From the NCBI RefSeq assembly GCF_019393635.1, contig NC_057867.1:65909492-65973491 (forward strand): DNA of 64,000 bases. Direction: 5' to 3'. Position 1 is the stretch's first letter, and every line of letters begins with the position of its first letter. This DNA comes from Dromiciops gliroides (taxonomy: Eukaryota > Chordata > Mammalia > Microbiotheria > Microbiotheriidae). Under the pieces are notes generated by a model. It ran no database searches. It worked only from the letters and a program-made list of their open reading frames with translations, and was not told where the DNA came from. The position numbers and the translations under genes are program-made. Positions 22,354-64,000 of the stretch are shown in pieces.

Positions 22354-24004
22354 TTTATTCCTCAGGATATCAGTAATGCCTATGGCTGCAGAGGATGTAA
22401 TGTTTGAATAACATTTTGCAGCTGATTAAGCACTTTTTTCTTAATGCCAACCTTAAAAGCAGGTTACAGCTTCACATATATCTAGTATCAAAGACTATTC
22501 CTTAAAGTACTGGCTTCCAGTTACTCATCTACCTAGATCTGCTCTGATATAATAAAATTCAATTCCTGAGTTAGGTAAGATACAGGTACCTATCTACTTA
22601 TTCAACACACATAAATAAACCTACATGAAGTCCCATATTTCCTGTTAAACAAAACACATTAAAACCTCAAAATAATAACAATTAAAATAGTCTGATTTTT
22701 TTCTGGAAAAAAAATCTTATTCTATATAACTCTGTGAATTCTCAAAAAGTTTTTCCAAATGAACAATGACCACCCATGAGAATAAAAGAAGTGCATTGTA
22801 GAAAAGGGAGGGCAGTCATCAAGTGACAAGTATCTAAGTGTTTTGCTAATTGTTCCTGGCAGGTAAAACTTGATTACCATGTTGGGGCTCCTCCCTGCTA
22901 TAAAGGAAAGTGTGAACACATCTAATTGCTTTGACAAGAGGGAAGACCTTACCTAGAAGCTGAAGTATTAACTTAAATTTATGACCTCTGTTCCTCACCT
23001 AGAGCAGGAATAACCCTCCTTGAGTTCCTAATAGTCCTTAATGATTTTTAAATGGAAGTTACTCCACTCCAAATCCCCATCTTCCCCCTGCATATTTTCC
23101 GATGGTAAAAGAAGAGAACATTTAGAGAAAGAACAAGTTTACATTTGCTTAAATCCGAAGGGTTACTTCCAAATTATGCTGAAAGCTCCAAGAATGACCT
23201 GCCCACCTGCCAAAACTATGCATTTCAGCCTAGGGCCTCAGTGGAACATCTTCCTGGCCAACAATGATTCAAGGGAGTTTCTCTGCCAAAATACTTGAAA
23301 CAACATAAGGTAGGTAGGTGTTTTATCGACTAGCACAGGTGACCTATGAAGCAGGCCTGGAAATCTATGGCTTTGAATGTGCTTATTAATTAGTTTTCAG
23401 ATCAATGCAATATTTCAAAAAGGTAGACAACTATAAGACATCTTCTTTCTTTTTCCTTTAAGGATAGAAACTCTTTTCAACTAAATTGTTAGCAGAAAGG
23501 AATTTTAAATATTTAAAGTAACATGTAAACCCATGTAACTTAGCTGAGTACGGAGAAGAACACTTTGACAAATCACAGTAGGGGAAGCTATACCAGTCGA
23601 GAATGTAGAGAACAGTAAGTTGAGTTTAGCCCAGTTCTAGTGTGACCATTCAAACAACGGAAAAACCCTGGGAGTGGCTGATGGTGTTTTATGTTCCAAT
23701 GGTAATTGTTAGAATAAAAGGAAACTAGGGAAAAAATTGTTTGTGGGGTGTTGTTGTTTTTTTTTTTTTTTTGGGGGGGGGGGGGGTACAGAGAGAGGAA
23801 GAATACAGTGACAGATTGAGAAATATGGAGAAAGAAAATACTTTGGCCAAAGAACTGATACCTCAGAAAAGAATTTTAGAACAGGGGAATGTGAGATTTT
23901 CTGCTTTTGTGTTTAAATAACTGAGGAATTCTGCTTCAGTGCAAACGTGTCACTTGAAGTTTTTTGTTTGTTTTTAAAGGAACAATTACAATGCCTTGCA
24001 GAGT
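22354..24004 (-). other. ABCB7 3' flank / possible 3' UTR, end not defined
   Basis: Sequence just downstream of the ABCB7 stop on the sense strand. I see no repeat family here apart from a T16G14 homopolymer pair at 23757-23786. No canonical AATAAA occurs on the sense strand until 22354-22359. A CATAAA variant at about 23684 is nearer. The transcript end cannot be set from sequence alone. Confidence 0.4.
23757..23786. repeat. T16 next to G14 homopolymer pair
   Basis: A run of 16 T then 14 G, i.e. C14 A16 on the ABCB7 sense strand, 219-248 nt after the stop codon. Exact lengths are prone to assembly error. Confidence 0.8.
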
Positions 24005-55086
<31,082 letters not shown>

Positions 55087-55334
55087 TTATCCATACTGTG
55101 CTGAAATATTTATTCATAAATGCATAAATATGTACTATATATTATTGCCTATTTTCTTATTTGTAACTTAACCACAACGACAGTAGGACAGTTCTGACAG
55201 AAAAAATACTTGATACTGGGAGCAATAACCCCAGAGATTGTACTTCCCACTGACCCCAATCTGGAATATTTATTTACAATGCCATAAAAATGATTCAAAT
55301 GTCACTTCCTCCATGAAGACTTCCCAGTTCAACT

Positions 55335-55490
55335 TAGCCAGAAGAGATCAATAGGATCATGGGATTTAGAGTCAGAAGGAGCCTTGGAGATCATCTTAGT
55401 CCAATCTTTTCATTTTACAGTTGAGGCAGTTTAAAGCCCAGAGAAGTTGATTTTCCCCCAGATCATATTAGTAGTAGCTCTTCCTCCTAT
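55335..55490 (-). mobile_element. MIR-type copy
   Basis: GATTTAGAGTCAGAAGGAGC, then CATTTTACAGTTGAGGCAGT and CCCCCAGATCATATTAGTAG. Confidence 0.65.
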
Positions 55491-55529
55491 AATTCTTCAT
55501 TTGTACCATTCTTATCATATAGGTCTAAG

Positions 55530-55725
55530 TCAATAAACACGTATTAAGTGCCCACTACATGCTAAGAACTATGATAAGCACTTTGGAGTAAAAGAAGGAC
55601 CTATTCTCTGTTCTCAGGGAGCTCACAGTCTAATGAACTACCTTGTATCGCCTTTTCTTGTATTCATTTGTGTACATCTTTCTGCCATGATGGACTATAA
55701 GCTTCCTGAGGGCAAGATGTCCAAG
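55530..55725. mobile_element. Two L2 3' ends in opposite orientation
   Basis: 55530-55635 is antisense (ACACGTATTAAGTGCCCACT, GGGAGCTCACAGTCTAATGA). 55640-55725 is sense (CATGATGGACTATAAGCTTC, CTGAGGGCAAGATGTCC). Confidence 0.65.
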
Positions 55726-55734
55726 TTTTTTTTG

Positions 55735-55865
55735 AGAGGTAGCTATGGAATATGACCTCTGACTTAGTCAAAGGTCCTGGGTTCTAGCTCTGGGTCTCAT
55801 CTACCCATGTGGCTTTTGGCAAATCTCTTCCCCTCTGAGAGCTTTCCAAGATAGACAGGCAAAGC
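55735..55865 (+). mobile_element. MIR fragment
   Basis: AAAGGTCCTGGGTTCTAGCT, CATGTGGCTTTTGGCAAATC, then CTTCCCCTCTGAGAG. Confidence 0.55.
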
Positions 55866-55869
55866 AAAC

Positions 55870-56000
55870 ATTTAAATAAGCATTTACTGTGTGCCAGGCA
55901 CTGTGCTAAGTGCTGGGGATACAAATACAAGCAACCAAGACAGTCCCTACCCTCAAGGAGCTTACATTCTAATATGGAGCTGGAAGTGAGGGGGTGAGTA
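55870..56000 (-). mobile_element. L2 3' end
   Basis: GCATTTACTGTGTGCCAGGC, TGTGCTAAGTGCTGGGGATA and TCAAGGAGCTTACATTCTAA, a well-kept L2 3' end. Confidence 0.85.
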
Positions 56001-56459
56001 GTTTTATGTGAGAAAAGGCAGCTGTCAAGAAATACAGAGTGCAAAAAAGCCCAAAACAGCAACAAAGAAATACAGAGTGAGTTGAGACACAGTAAAATGG
56101 GAAGAGAGGGCTAAACAACTTCAAAGGTCTCTTCTAATTCCTACGACTTTAACTTCCTTGAGTTCCTTTAATTCCTTTAACAAGGTCTTTCTTAATCCCC
56201 GAACTATCAAGCACAATTCCTTGTACATGTAGATTCAATGAATGTTTCTGAATGAAAAACGGAAAATAAAGCCACTTCAACATATTCAAATGATAGCAAA
56301 GTTGACAATATTTAAAATTAAGTATCCGTAACTAAAATTTGCTATAATAGCCACTAGTAAAAAGTATGTTCAACTCCAAAACACAAATTAAGCTTTTAAA
56401 AGCCAACATATGGTTGAACCACAAGGGTAACCTCACATCGCCCAACTTCTATGAATTTC

Positions 56460-56640
56460 TCAGACAGTCAAAGGAATGAGTTTGAATCCCAGGTTCTCCT
56501 TACTACCCGTACTACCTTGGGCAAGACAGTTAACTTCCCTGGGCCTTGGTTTCGTCATTTGTAAAATGAGAGGGTTGCACTAGATATGTGGATTCTCAGG
56601 GTCTATTAGACTCCAATTCATACCCATTATGAACATGAGC
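56460..56640 (+). mobile_element. MIR copy
   Basis: AATGAGTTTGAATCCCAGGT, CTTGGGCAAGACAGTTAACT and CGTCATTTGTAAAATGAGAG. 56000-56460 and 56640-57110 are intron with no recognised feature; 56740-57020 resembles an old L1 ORF2 end only weakly. Confidence 0.75.
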
Positions 56641-57107
56641 ATTCATTTCCTTTGCAAATTTATCTATTAGGGAAGGATGCTTAGTGTTACTTGTGTAGCT
56701 TCCCTATGCTATATGAGCAATAGGTAAGTGGCTAAAAGAAAGAATTGCAAACCATAAATGACCAAGTCTCAAGTTGCTAATAATAAGAGAAATGCAAATT
56801 TGAAAACTGCAGTTTCATCTCAAAGGTGACCACCAAAAAATCCCAAGCCCCAATGACAGATGTTTGAGGGACTATGAGAAGACAGATATATTACTGATGG
56901 AGCTGCTTAGTGCTCCAAACATTTGAGATTCGATTTGCAATTACCGAAAAGTGAGTCAAGTTTCAAGAGATTCCACTATTAAGAACACACTCCAAGGAAA
57001 TAAAGAACAGAAACAAAACTTCAATATATACAAAAATCTTCACAGGATTCTTTGGTGGGACTGTGAGAAGGGGAAAGGAGACAAAGGTCTGTATCTTTAG
57101 ATATATT

Positions 57108-57112
<5 letters not shown>

Positions 57113-57190
<78 letters not shown>
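57113..57190. repeat. (CT)n(CA)n microsatellite
   Basis: About 20 CT units followed by about 19 CA units. Confidence 0.96.
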
Positions 57191-57191
<1 letters not shown>

Positions 57192-57192
<1 letters not shown>

Positions 57193-57345
57193 TCGGACCT
57201 AGAAGTGGCCTTAGAGATCATTTATTTCAACTCCTACATTTATCAGATTAAGAAACTGAGACCCAGAGAGGAAAAATTACTTGCGCCCAAGGTCACAGAG
57301 CTAGTATAAGGCAAAGCTGGGATTTGAAACTAGATTCTCTGATTT
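57192..57345 (-). mobile_element. MIR-type copy
   Basis: GACCTAGAAGTGGCCTTAGA, AAGAAACTGAGACCCAGAGA and CCAAGGTCACAGAGCTAGTA. Confidence 0.75.
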
Positions 57346-57515
57346 CCAATCAATCAACAATTATTAAGCACTTACTCTATGTCAGGCACTGTAAATAAGT
57401 ACTGGGAATATAGAGACCAAACAATAAACTACCTGCACCCAGAGACCTTAATTCTAGCAGGGATGATAACATATGTGACTAATATATAAAATATTGACCA
57501 AAAAAAAGTAATTGG
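57345..57515 (-). mobile_element. L2 3' end
   Basis: TTATTAAGCACTTACTCTAT, GTCAGGCACTGTAAATAAGT and CTTAATTCTAGCAGGGATGA. 57515-58100 is unassigned intron. Confidence 0.75.
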
Positions 57516-58106
57516 GCATGGGAGGGCATTAACATCTATAGGATAGGGGCTCTTAGCCTCTTTGGTATCATGGATCTCTGAAGCAGTCTAGTGAAGCCTA
57601 CTGACTCCTCAGAATAATGCTATTAAATGAATAAAATACAAAGAATCACAAAGGAAACCTATTATATTGAAATACAGCTACATACCTATATAAAAGTTCA
57701 TGAATCCTAAGTTAAGAACCCCTGCTGTTAGATATAACAGAGAACTTATTTTCTATGAGCCTATGTTTAATAATGTAAGGAAACACATGTTTTCCAAAGG
57801 TATTTGCTGCTGTCATGCATGGATAATGTCCAGAGCATAGTCTAAGTCAAAGTGGGATTCCTTATAGACAGAGGTCTTCCAGATGTTCCTCTTAATGGAT
57901 GAGAATATATTGATTGCATCAAGCTGTGGAATACTGCCAAGCCTCCCAAACAAGAGGCTCTATAATCACTCAAAGAATTTGGCCTATCTATCCACACAGG
58001 AACAAGCAGGTAGATAAAGAATTACTATTGTCCAGATTGTAAGACGTACCGCTGGACCTAGAGAACCACTGTCCGTTTGTATGTGCTCACATGTGTATGT
58101 ATGTGG

Positions 58107-58108
<2 letters not shown>

Positions 58109-58161
<53 letters not shown>
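58109..58161. repeat. (CA)n microsatellite
   Basis: About 26 AC units in ABCB7 intron 4. Confidence 0.96.
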
Positions 58162-58164
<3 letters not shown>

Positions 58165-58289
58165 GGGCAGACACTACAGACAGACAAAGAAATGGAGACA
58201 GGGTTAAATGAAAGGATGAAAGTAGGCTAAATTGCATTTGAGAAAGTGTGATTTTTTTCCCTGAAAGAAAAATACATCTATTTAACACT

Positions 58290-58800
58290 AATATTATCCA
58301 AGTAATTTTATATGACTACAAAACATGGAATTCCACAATTTCTAATAAATCAAAATTGTGAATCACCCAAAGAGCAATGAAAAGACATATGGTAGGTATA
58401 AACCAATCACCAGTGATAACTTGCCCACATGAAGTGATGTAAAAAATATCATTAAAGAGACAGAGGACCAAAGGAGGCAAGTGAGTAATGTACTGAGAGT
58501 ACGGGACCACAGACAACTCATGTGCTATTTTGGTACGTCTGCAATGTTAAGAGTTCCAGAATGCCAGCCCTGGATTCAGGAGGACCTGAGTTCAAATCTG
58601 GCCTCAGACCCTTAACACTAGCTGTGTGACCCTGGGCAAGTCACTTAACCCTCACCAAAAGAGTTCCAGAATGCCCAGTGAACCCATCAAAGCTCATGGG
58701 AAAACATGGACAAGAGGTTCATGGTGAAAGAAGGCATGGAAGATTTGTGATCTGCACAGGGGGTGCCCCGCACTGATGAAATCACATACCCATTGAAGTA
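58290..58800 (+). mobile_element. RTE-clade LINE remnant with SINE
   Basis: Parallels 50790-51000: AAAACATGGAATTCCACAAT / CATGGAATACCACGAT, then TCTAATAAATCAAAATTGTG, AGAGCAATGAAAAGACATAT and a degraded KDIV-like region. Split by a SINE at 58566. Confidence 0.6.
58566..58658 (+). mobile_element. tRNA-derived SINE, 5' truncated
   Basis: A 17-bp exact duplication AAGAGTTCCAGAATGCC at 58549-58565 and 58659-58675. The body starts at the AGCCCTGGATTCAGG point, so box A is missing. Confidence 0.94.
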
Positions 58801-59690
58801 TAAGAACACGTGAAGATTCTGCAAGGCTTAAGAAAAACAAAGAAATCCCAGCTCTTCTTACATTCTTACACCATTCATTTTTACTAAATATAAAGCCTGT
58901 ACTGACAACAATCCTAATTTTAGCTACAACTGATAGAAGCTATTTAAATCTTACCAATCAAGGCTCCAATATAAGGTATATGTGTCTTAGCAACTGAGCA
59001 GGTGTTTTAACACCCAACAATATCATTAAAGTACATAGCAGATGTTGGAAAGCTTTATAAAATGAAGCAACTTCGTGTTATGTGTGACATTGAAGCAAAC
59101 TGTTTCAAACTTTGAAAAGAAAACAACACATCTACACAGTTGTGGATTGGATTTCTGACTTTCCAAATGTAATCTAAATGAATATATACCTTCTTTCAAA
59201 GACAGGCCAGGTCTGAATACATTTCTGGTCTGATAGATGCCAGCCACTGTAATGTTATTAACCACCTAACTGTCTGTACCCAACCTCTGTAAGTCAGAGG
59301 CACCTGACCATTCCCTACAAGTTCAGATGCAAATAAGGTCCCAAGTAGGAGAATTATGGGAACATGTCGATCCGGAGCTCAGTGGTTCAGCATCATCAGC
59401 CTTGTTAGCGATTTTGTTCTAGACACAAACTGGGCTAGTACTTAGTCCCATATAACCAAGCCCCCTTTATTCTGTATCCCAATAATTGGGTCCCTGTCTG
59501 ATTGCCTTGTGACTAAGTAAGTCCCCATTCCAATATCATCCTCTGGCAGCCTTTAGAATCGTTCTTTTCCCTTGCTCTTGCTAGCCTCACCAAGAATTGA
59601 AGTCTTCCTGCAGCCTCCTGCCATAACACAAGCGGGATCGCATTCTCCACGTGTTCCTCAATCCTACTCATACTTCGTTCACCTTAATGC
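58800..59690. other. ABCB7 intron 4, unassigned
   Basis: About 900 bp with no recognised repeat or coding exon. I searched it for ABCB7 exon 4 (expected to end near GFLGGAK) and found none. Confidence 0.4.
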
Positions 59691-60425
59691 AAAACCTCTT
59701 CAAAATCTGCTAGACTACATCAGCTCTTGAACAGCACTCCCAGTCACTTGCCTCTTCTCTCTCCCATATAGCTTTCATAGTGATCTTCTGTTAACCAGAA
59801 AAAATGTCACAAGTCCAGGAGATTCCTAATACAGAGTTCTGATGACATCACTTCCTTACTGAGGTCAGAAGAAAATAGAAACTCTTCAAACTGGCAGCCA
59901 AGATCCTGCACAATCTAGCTTTCCAGCTTTATTTCACATTCCTCCCCTTAACACACTACCTTCCAGACCACGGAGAATGCTAGAAATTCCCTCATCTCAT
60001 TCTTCACTCTCAAGCTACCTTCATGCATCCATGTTCTTCACGCATTCATGTCACCCAGTTCTGTCTCTCCATATAGGTATCTGTTGAAATCTTGCTTTTC
60101 CTTCAAAGTTCAACTCAGGTGCCATCTTCTCCACAAAGCCTTCCTTCCCTGATTCCTCCCCCTAGTTACACCAACACCAAGCTACAAGTGATTTCTCACC
60201 TCTCCACTTTCCCGAGAACACTTCATCTGAATCGCTCCTCTTTCCCTGTTGCAATCTACGTTTTTGTATTTGTATCTTCTCCCCCTAATGGAACAGGAGA
60301 TCTTTACTGAGGGCAAGGACTCTGGTTTTTCATCTTTCTATCCCTTAGTATCTGGTACAGTGCCTTACACAAAATTGGTGAACGAATGGGTAAATGGATG
60401 GGTGAATGAATGAACAAATACCCTT
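59690..60425 (+). mobile_element. L2 LINE 3' part
   Basis: TGGCAGCCAAGATCCTGCAC, ATCTAGCTTTCCAGCTTTAT, CTCAGGTGCCATCTTCTCCA, CAAAGCCTTCCTTCCCTGAT, GAGGGCAAGGACTCTGGTTT and a (GAATG)n-like tail at 60405 form the L2 3' end. Confidence 0.85.
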
Positions 60426-60539
60426 CTTGCCCATGCTGGAACCACCCAAACCAATGGTATCAATCAACTGCCTGTAACTGCCTATCTGGCTCTCAACTTG
60501 ACTGCCTACTGCTACCCTACCCTGTTGTTCTACTCACCT

Positions 60540-60970
60540 ATTAAGACTGTGACATCTGCTGAAACGCAGGGGTTGAAGTACATGATATCTAAGGTCTTTT
60601 CCACTTTTAAAATCCTATGATGACATGATCTTTTCATTCAGTGATGGAACCTTTCCAAACTGCCCCCTTTTACCTCAGGGAATCTAGCTATCATTAGTCT
60701 GGCCTGCCCCACATCCCACTGGGCCTAAGTAATAACAAAGCCTGGGGAAAAACCGAAGCAGTCAGCATCCCTTCACAGCAGCATGAGACGAGATAGCCTT
60801 TAAACTTGAAAATCATATCCACAATGGCTTAATCATTCTTAGTCTCAAAGAATACCGGTGCTTGAAACGGGTCTTGAAGATCATCTATTCTAACCCCCTC
60901 ATTTTATGGAGGAAAAAACTGAGGTTCAGAGATGGGAAGTGAATTGTTCAATGTCTTCACGCTGTGAAAG
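60540..60970. mobile_element. Two MIR-type fragments
   Basis: 60560-60620 sense (CAGGGGTTGAAGTACATGAT, ATCTAAGGTCTTTTCCACTT) and 60840-60970 antisense (GTCTTGAAGATCATCTATTC, GGAAAAAACTGAGGTTCAGA). 60970-61640 is unassigned. Confidence 0.5.
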
Positions 60971-61639
60971 CTCTTTCCTGCCACGTGTACAGCCGCTGTT
61001 TCTCTGGAAGCATTTATTCTTGGCCCTCATTTTGATATAACTGAGTGAGTATGGGTACCTAAGCTTACCTAGGGAAGACAAGCTATTTTAGTGACTACTT
61101 TGGTAGCACTAAAGTGCTAAAATGCTACAGTAAAAACATTTGTTTTGTATTCCTTTGAAAACTCTAAGGGAAGTCAACAGGAAAAATAGGAAGCCTGTTT
61201 TATTCCCTCTCCCCACAAGGGGAACATACAAGCTCATTCTCCCCAAGGCAAGCCTGGGTGAAGAGATAAGCTTTGTACCATGCCCTGCAAGGCGACAGGT
61301 TCAGACCCTCTTAGTCTGATTGGAAAATCAACCAGACTCCAGAGGGAATAACAATAAATTCTGGGGTCAACCATATTTTGAAAACCTTTTAATAAAAGTG
61401 TGTGCATGTGTGCACATGTACATGACCACACAGGCAAGCATGCACATGCACACACGGGCACACCCCCCCCCAGTCTCTTAATGAAACATCTACTAGAGTG
61501 ACAGGATTTTATGGAGATGGTCACTCTAGATACTGACAGCAAAAAAAAGATTTCAGTATATCCACTCCATCCTACATTCCAATGCCTCACTCTGGTATAG
61601 GCCTGGCAAGATTTTCTGTGTATGTCATCTATGGATGGC

Positions 61640-64000
61640 ACTTTGCCAAAAAGTTGGCGAACTGGTAAGGAATTGTTTTAGTCACATCTTAAAAATGTAT
61701 ACAATCAGACTGAATTGGCAGTGGCGGCTTCTGAAACTCTCAGTTCACAGATGGTCAAGGCATCAGACAACTGGTCAGAAGGAGATTATAAGAGTCCCTT
61801 TAGTGGCACTGGGTGCAGGACTCTGCTGCATTGTCCTTACAAGGTTCCAGGTTGCAATGCCAAGGTGATAAAGAGGAGGAGGAGGAACACTAGCACACTT
61901 AGAGAGTGCAGCCTCAGCGATACAGGGGGCCTGGTCACAGTTCCACAGCAGACAAGAGTACTTTCATAGACTGGAGCACAGACAAGGAGAGCAATGACTA
62001 CACCCCTCCTTGGTTAATACCACCTTGGAAGAACAAAATTTACATGTCCCCAGAACTAACTTCACATATAGCAGCAAGAAAAAAACTGAAGACTGGGACA
62101 GTGTCTCCTCCACCCAAGAATAGACCTCAACTTTAACATAAAGTTAACAGTCAGAAGAAGACAACAAAGTCAAAACAGCTACATGCAAAACTTCAAAGAA
62201 AAAAAGTGAATTGGTCTCAGGCCCAAAAGAATGCCTAGAAGAGCTCAAAAAGGATTTGAAAAATCAGAGAGGTAGAGTGAAAATGGGGGGCTGGGTATGG
62301 AGGGGAATGAGAGTGATGCAAGAAAATCATGAAAAAAGAATCAATACCTTGGTAAAGGAGGCAACAAAAATACTGAAGAAAACAACACCATAAAAAAATA
62401 GAACAGGCCAAAATGGTAAAAGAGGCACAAAAATTCACTGAAAATGTCCTTAAAAAGCAGCATTTGCCAAATGGGATATAAAAAATTCACTGAAGGACAG
62501 CTAGGTGGCACAGTGGATAAAGCACCAGCCCTGGATTCTGGAGGATCTGAGGTCAAATCCGGCCTCAGATACTTGACACTTACTAGCTGTGTGGCCCTGG
62601 CCAAGCCACTTGACCCTCATCGCCCTGCAAAAAAACAAAAATGAAAACAAAACAAAAATTCACTGATGAGAACTCCTTAAAAGTAGAATTGGCCAAAAGC
62701 AATGAAAAAATAATTCCTTAAATATTAGAATTGGAGAAGTGGAAACCGACAACTCCATGAGATATCAAGAAACAATCAAACAAAAACAAAAGAATGAAAA
62801 AATAGAAGAAAATGTGAAATTGCTTCATTGGACAAACAACTGACCTAGAAATTAAATGAAGGAGAGATAATTTAAGAATTACTGGACTATCTGAAAGCTA
62901 TGATTTAAAAAGGAAACTAGACATCATATTTCAAGAAATTATCAAGGAAAACTGTCCTGATATCCAAGAACCAGAGGGTAAAATACAAACTGAAAGAATC
63001 AACCAGTGGCCTCCTGAAAGAGATCCTATAGTCAAATTCCAGAGCTCTCAGGTCAAAGAGAAAATGTTGCAAGCAGCCAGAAAGAATCAATTCAAATATT
63101 GTGGAGCTAGTCAGAATAACATGAGGTTTAGCAGCTTCTACATTAAAGGATCAGAGGGAATATGATGGAATATGAAATTCTGAAGGGCTAAGATTACAAC
63201 CAAGAATCATCTGCCAAGCAAAACTGAGTATAATCATCAGGGAGGGAAATGGACATTTCATGAAATTGAGGATTTTCTGCAAAGTGGATGATTTTGATTA
63301 CATTCAATTAAAAAATTTCTGTACAAACAGAAGCAATGCATCCAAAATTAGAAGGGAGGCAGAAAGCTGGGAAACAATTTTTGAGGCCACTTCTTCTGAT
63401 AAAGGCCTCATCTCTAAAATATATAGGGAACTAAATCAAATTTATAAGAATCCAAGTCATTCCCCAATTGAGAAATGGTCAAAGGATACAAACAGGCAGT
63501 TTTCTGATGAAGAAACCAAAGCTATCTATTCCCATATGAAAAAATGCTCTAAATCTCTAATGATTAGAGAGATGAAAATTAAAACAACTCTGAGGTACCA
63601 CCTGACACCTATCAGATTGGCTAAAATGACAAAAAAAGAAGATAATAAATGTTGGAGAGGCTGTGGGAAAATTGGAACACTAATCCATTGTTGGTAGAGC
63701 TGTGAACTGATCCAACCATTCTGAAGAACAGTTTGGAATTATGCCCAAAGGGTGATAAAGCTGTGCATACCCTTTGACCCAGCAATAGCACTTTTGGGTC
63801 TTTTTCCCAAAGAGATCATGGAAGGGGGAAAGGGACCCACATGTACAAAAATATTTATAGCTGCTCTTTATGTGGTGGCAAAGAATTGGAAGTTGAGGGG
63901 GTGCCCATCAATTGGGGAATGGCTGGACAAGTTGTGGTATATGAATACAATGGAATACTATTGTGCTATAAGAAACGATGAGCAGGAGGAGTTCAGAGAA
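61640..64000 (+). mobile_element. L1 LINE, ORF1 joined to ORF2 C-terminal part; runs off the window
   Basis: An L1-type 5' region (about 61640-62180) leads into ORF1 remnants: a coiled-coil-like Lys/Glu-rich stretch at 62200-62820, then NCPDIQEPEGKIQTERINQW and QPRIICQAKLSIIIREG, matching the RNA-binding and C-terminal domains of L1 ORF1p (human QPRILYPAKLSF). At about 63282 it passes straight to ORF2 C-terminal text (FDYIQLKNFCTNRSNASKIR, MKKCSKSLMIREMKIKTTLR). The endonuclease and reverse transcriptase are absent. Several stops. A SINE sits at 62494. Confidence 0.88.
62494..62653 (+). mobile_element. tRNA-derived SINE inside L1 ORF1 remnant
   Basis: The target duplication AAAAATTCACTGA is at 62481-62493 and 62654-62666. 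Box A TGGCACAGTGG, box B altered (GAGGTCAAATCC). Confidence 0.94.

Overview
This window is mammalian nuclear DNA, almost certainly from a marsupial. Its only gene is an X-linked type of gene, ABCB7, broken into exons by introns full of retrotransposons. The main repeat is a tRNA-derived SINE with a box A/box B promoter, an A-rich tail and 10-20 bp target-site duplications. It is of the kind I know from Australian marsupial genomes (WSINE/WALLSI-like) and lacks the 3' extension of the opossum SINE1. Old MIR/CORE-SINE, L2, L3/CR1, RTE and L1 copies make up much of the rest. The species cannot be fixed from the sequence alone; an Australian marsupial is the best inference. ABCB7 is X-linked in humans and lies in the part of the human X shared with the marsupial X, so an X-chromosome origin is likely.

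The minus strand from 55065 down to 24005 carries twelve coding exons of ABCB7, the mitochondrial inner-membrane half-ABC transporter of the ATM1 family. These join in frame to 601 codons plus a stop. They match residues 152-752 of the 752-residue human protein, with no frameshift or internal stop, and every intron has GT..AG ends. They contain most of the transmembrane domain and the whole nucleotide-binding domain: Walker A, Q-loop, signature, Walker B, H-loop and the Cys-rich C terminus. On a 16-exon human-like model these are exons 5-16. Exons 1-4, encoding the mitochondrial targeting peptide and first residues, must lie beyond position 64000.

Layout. 1-22.3 kb is intergenic sequence downstream of ABCB7: an L3/CR1 LINE with three SINE insertions (4.9-7.3 kb), an old L1 (9.0-10.3 kb), two long L2 copies (11.6-13.1 and 15.35-16.7 kb) and a 2.4 kb stretch with little recognisable repeat (18.6-21.1 kb). 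22.3-24.0 kb is 3' flank and possible 3' UTR. 24.0-55.1 kb is ABCB7. 55.1-64 kb is the next intron upstream; it ends in an internally deleted L1 that runs off the window.

I found no second protein-coding gene, RNA gene, CRISPR array or novel gene system. The ORFs outside ABCB7 exons are SINE, LINE or intron readings. The points worth a second look concern retrotransposon structure (an L1 with ORF1 joined to the ORF2 C-terminal part, two SINEs in one target site, a 194-bp tandem duplication carrying a SINE) and ABCB7 splicing (a UG repeat upstream of exon 15, a GAG acceptor at exon 10).
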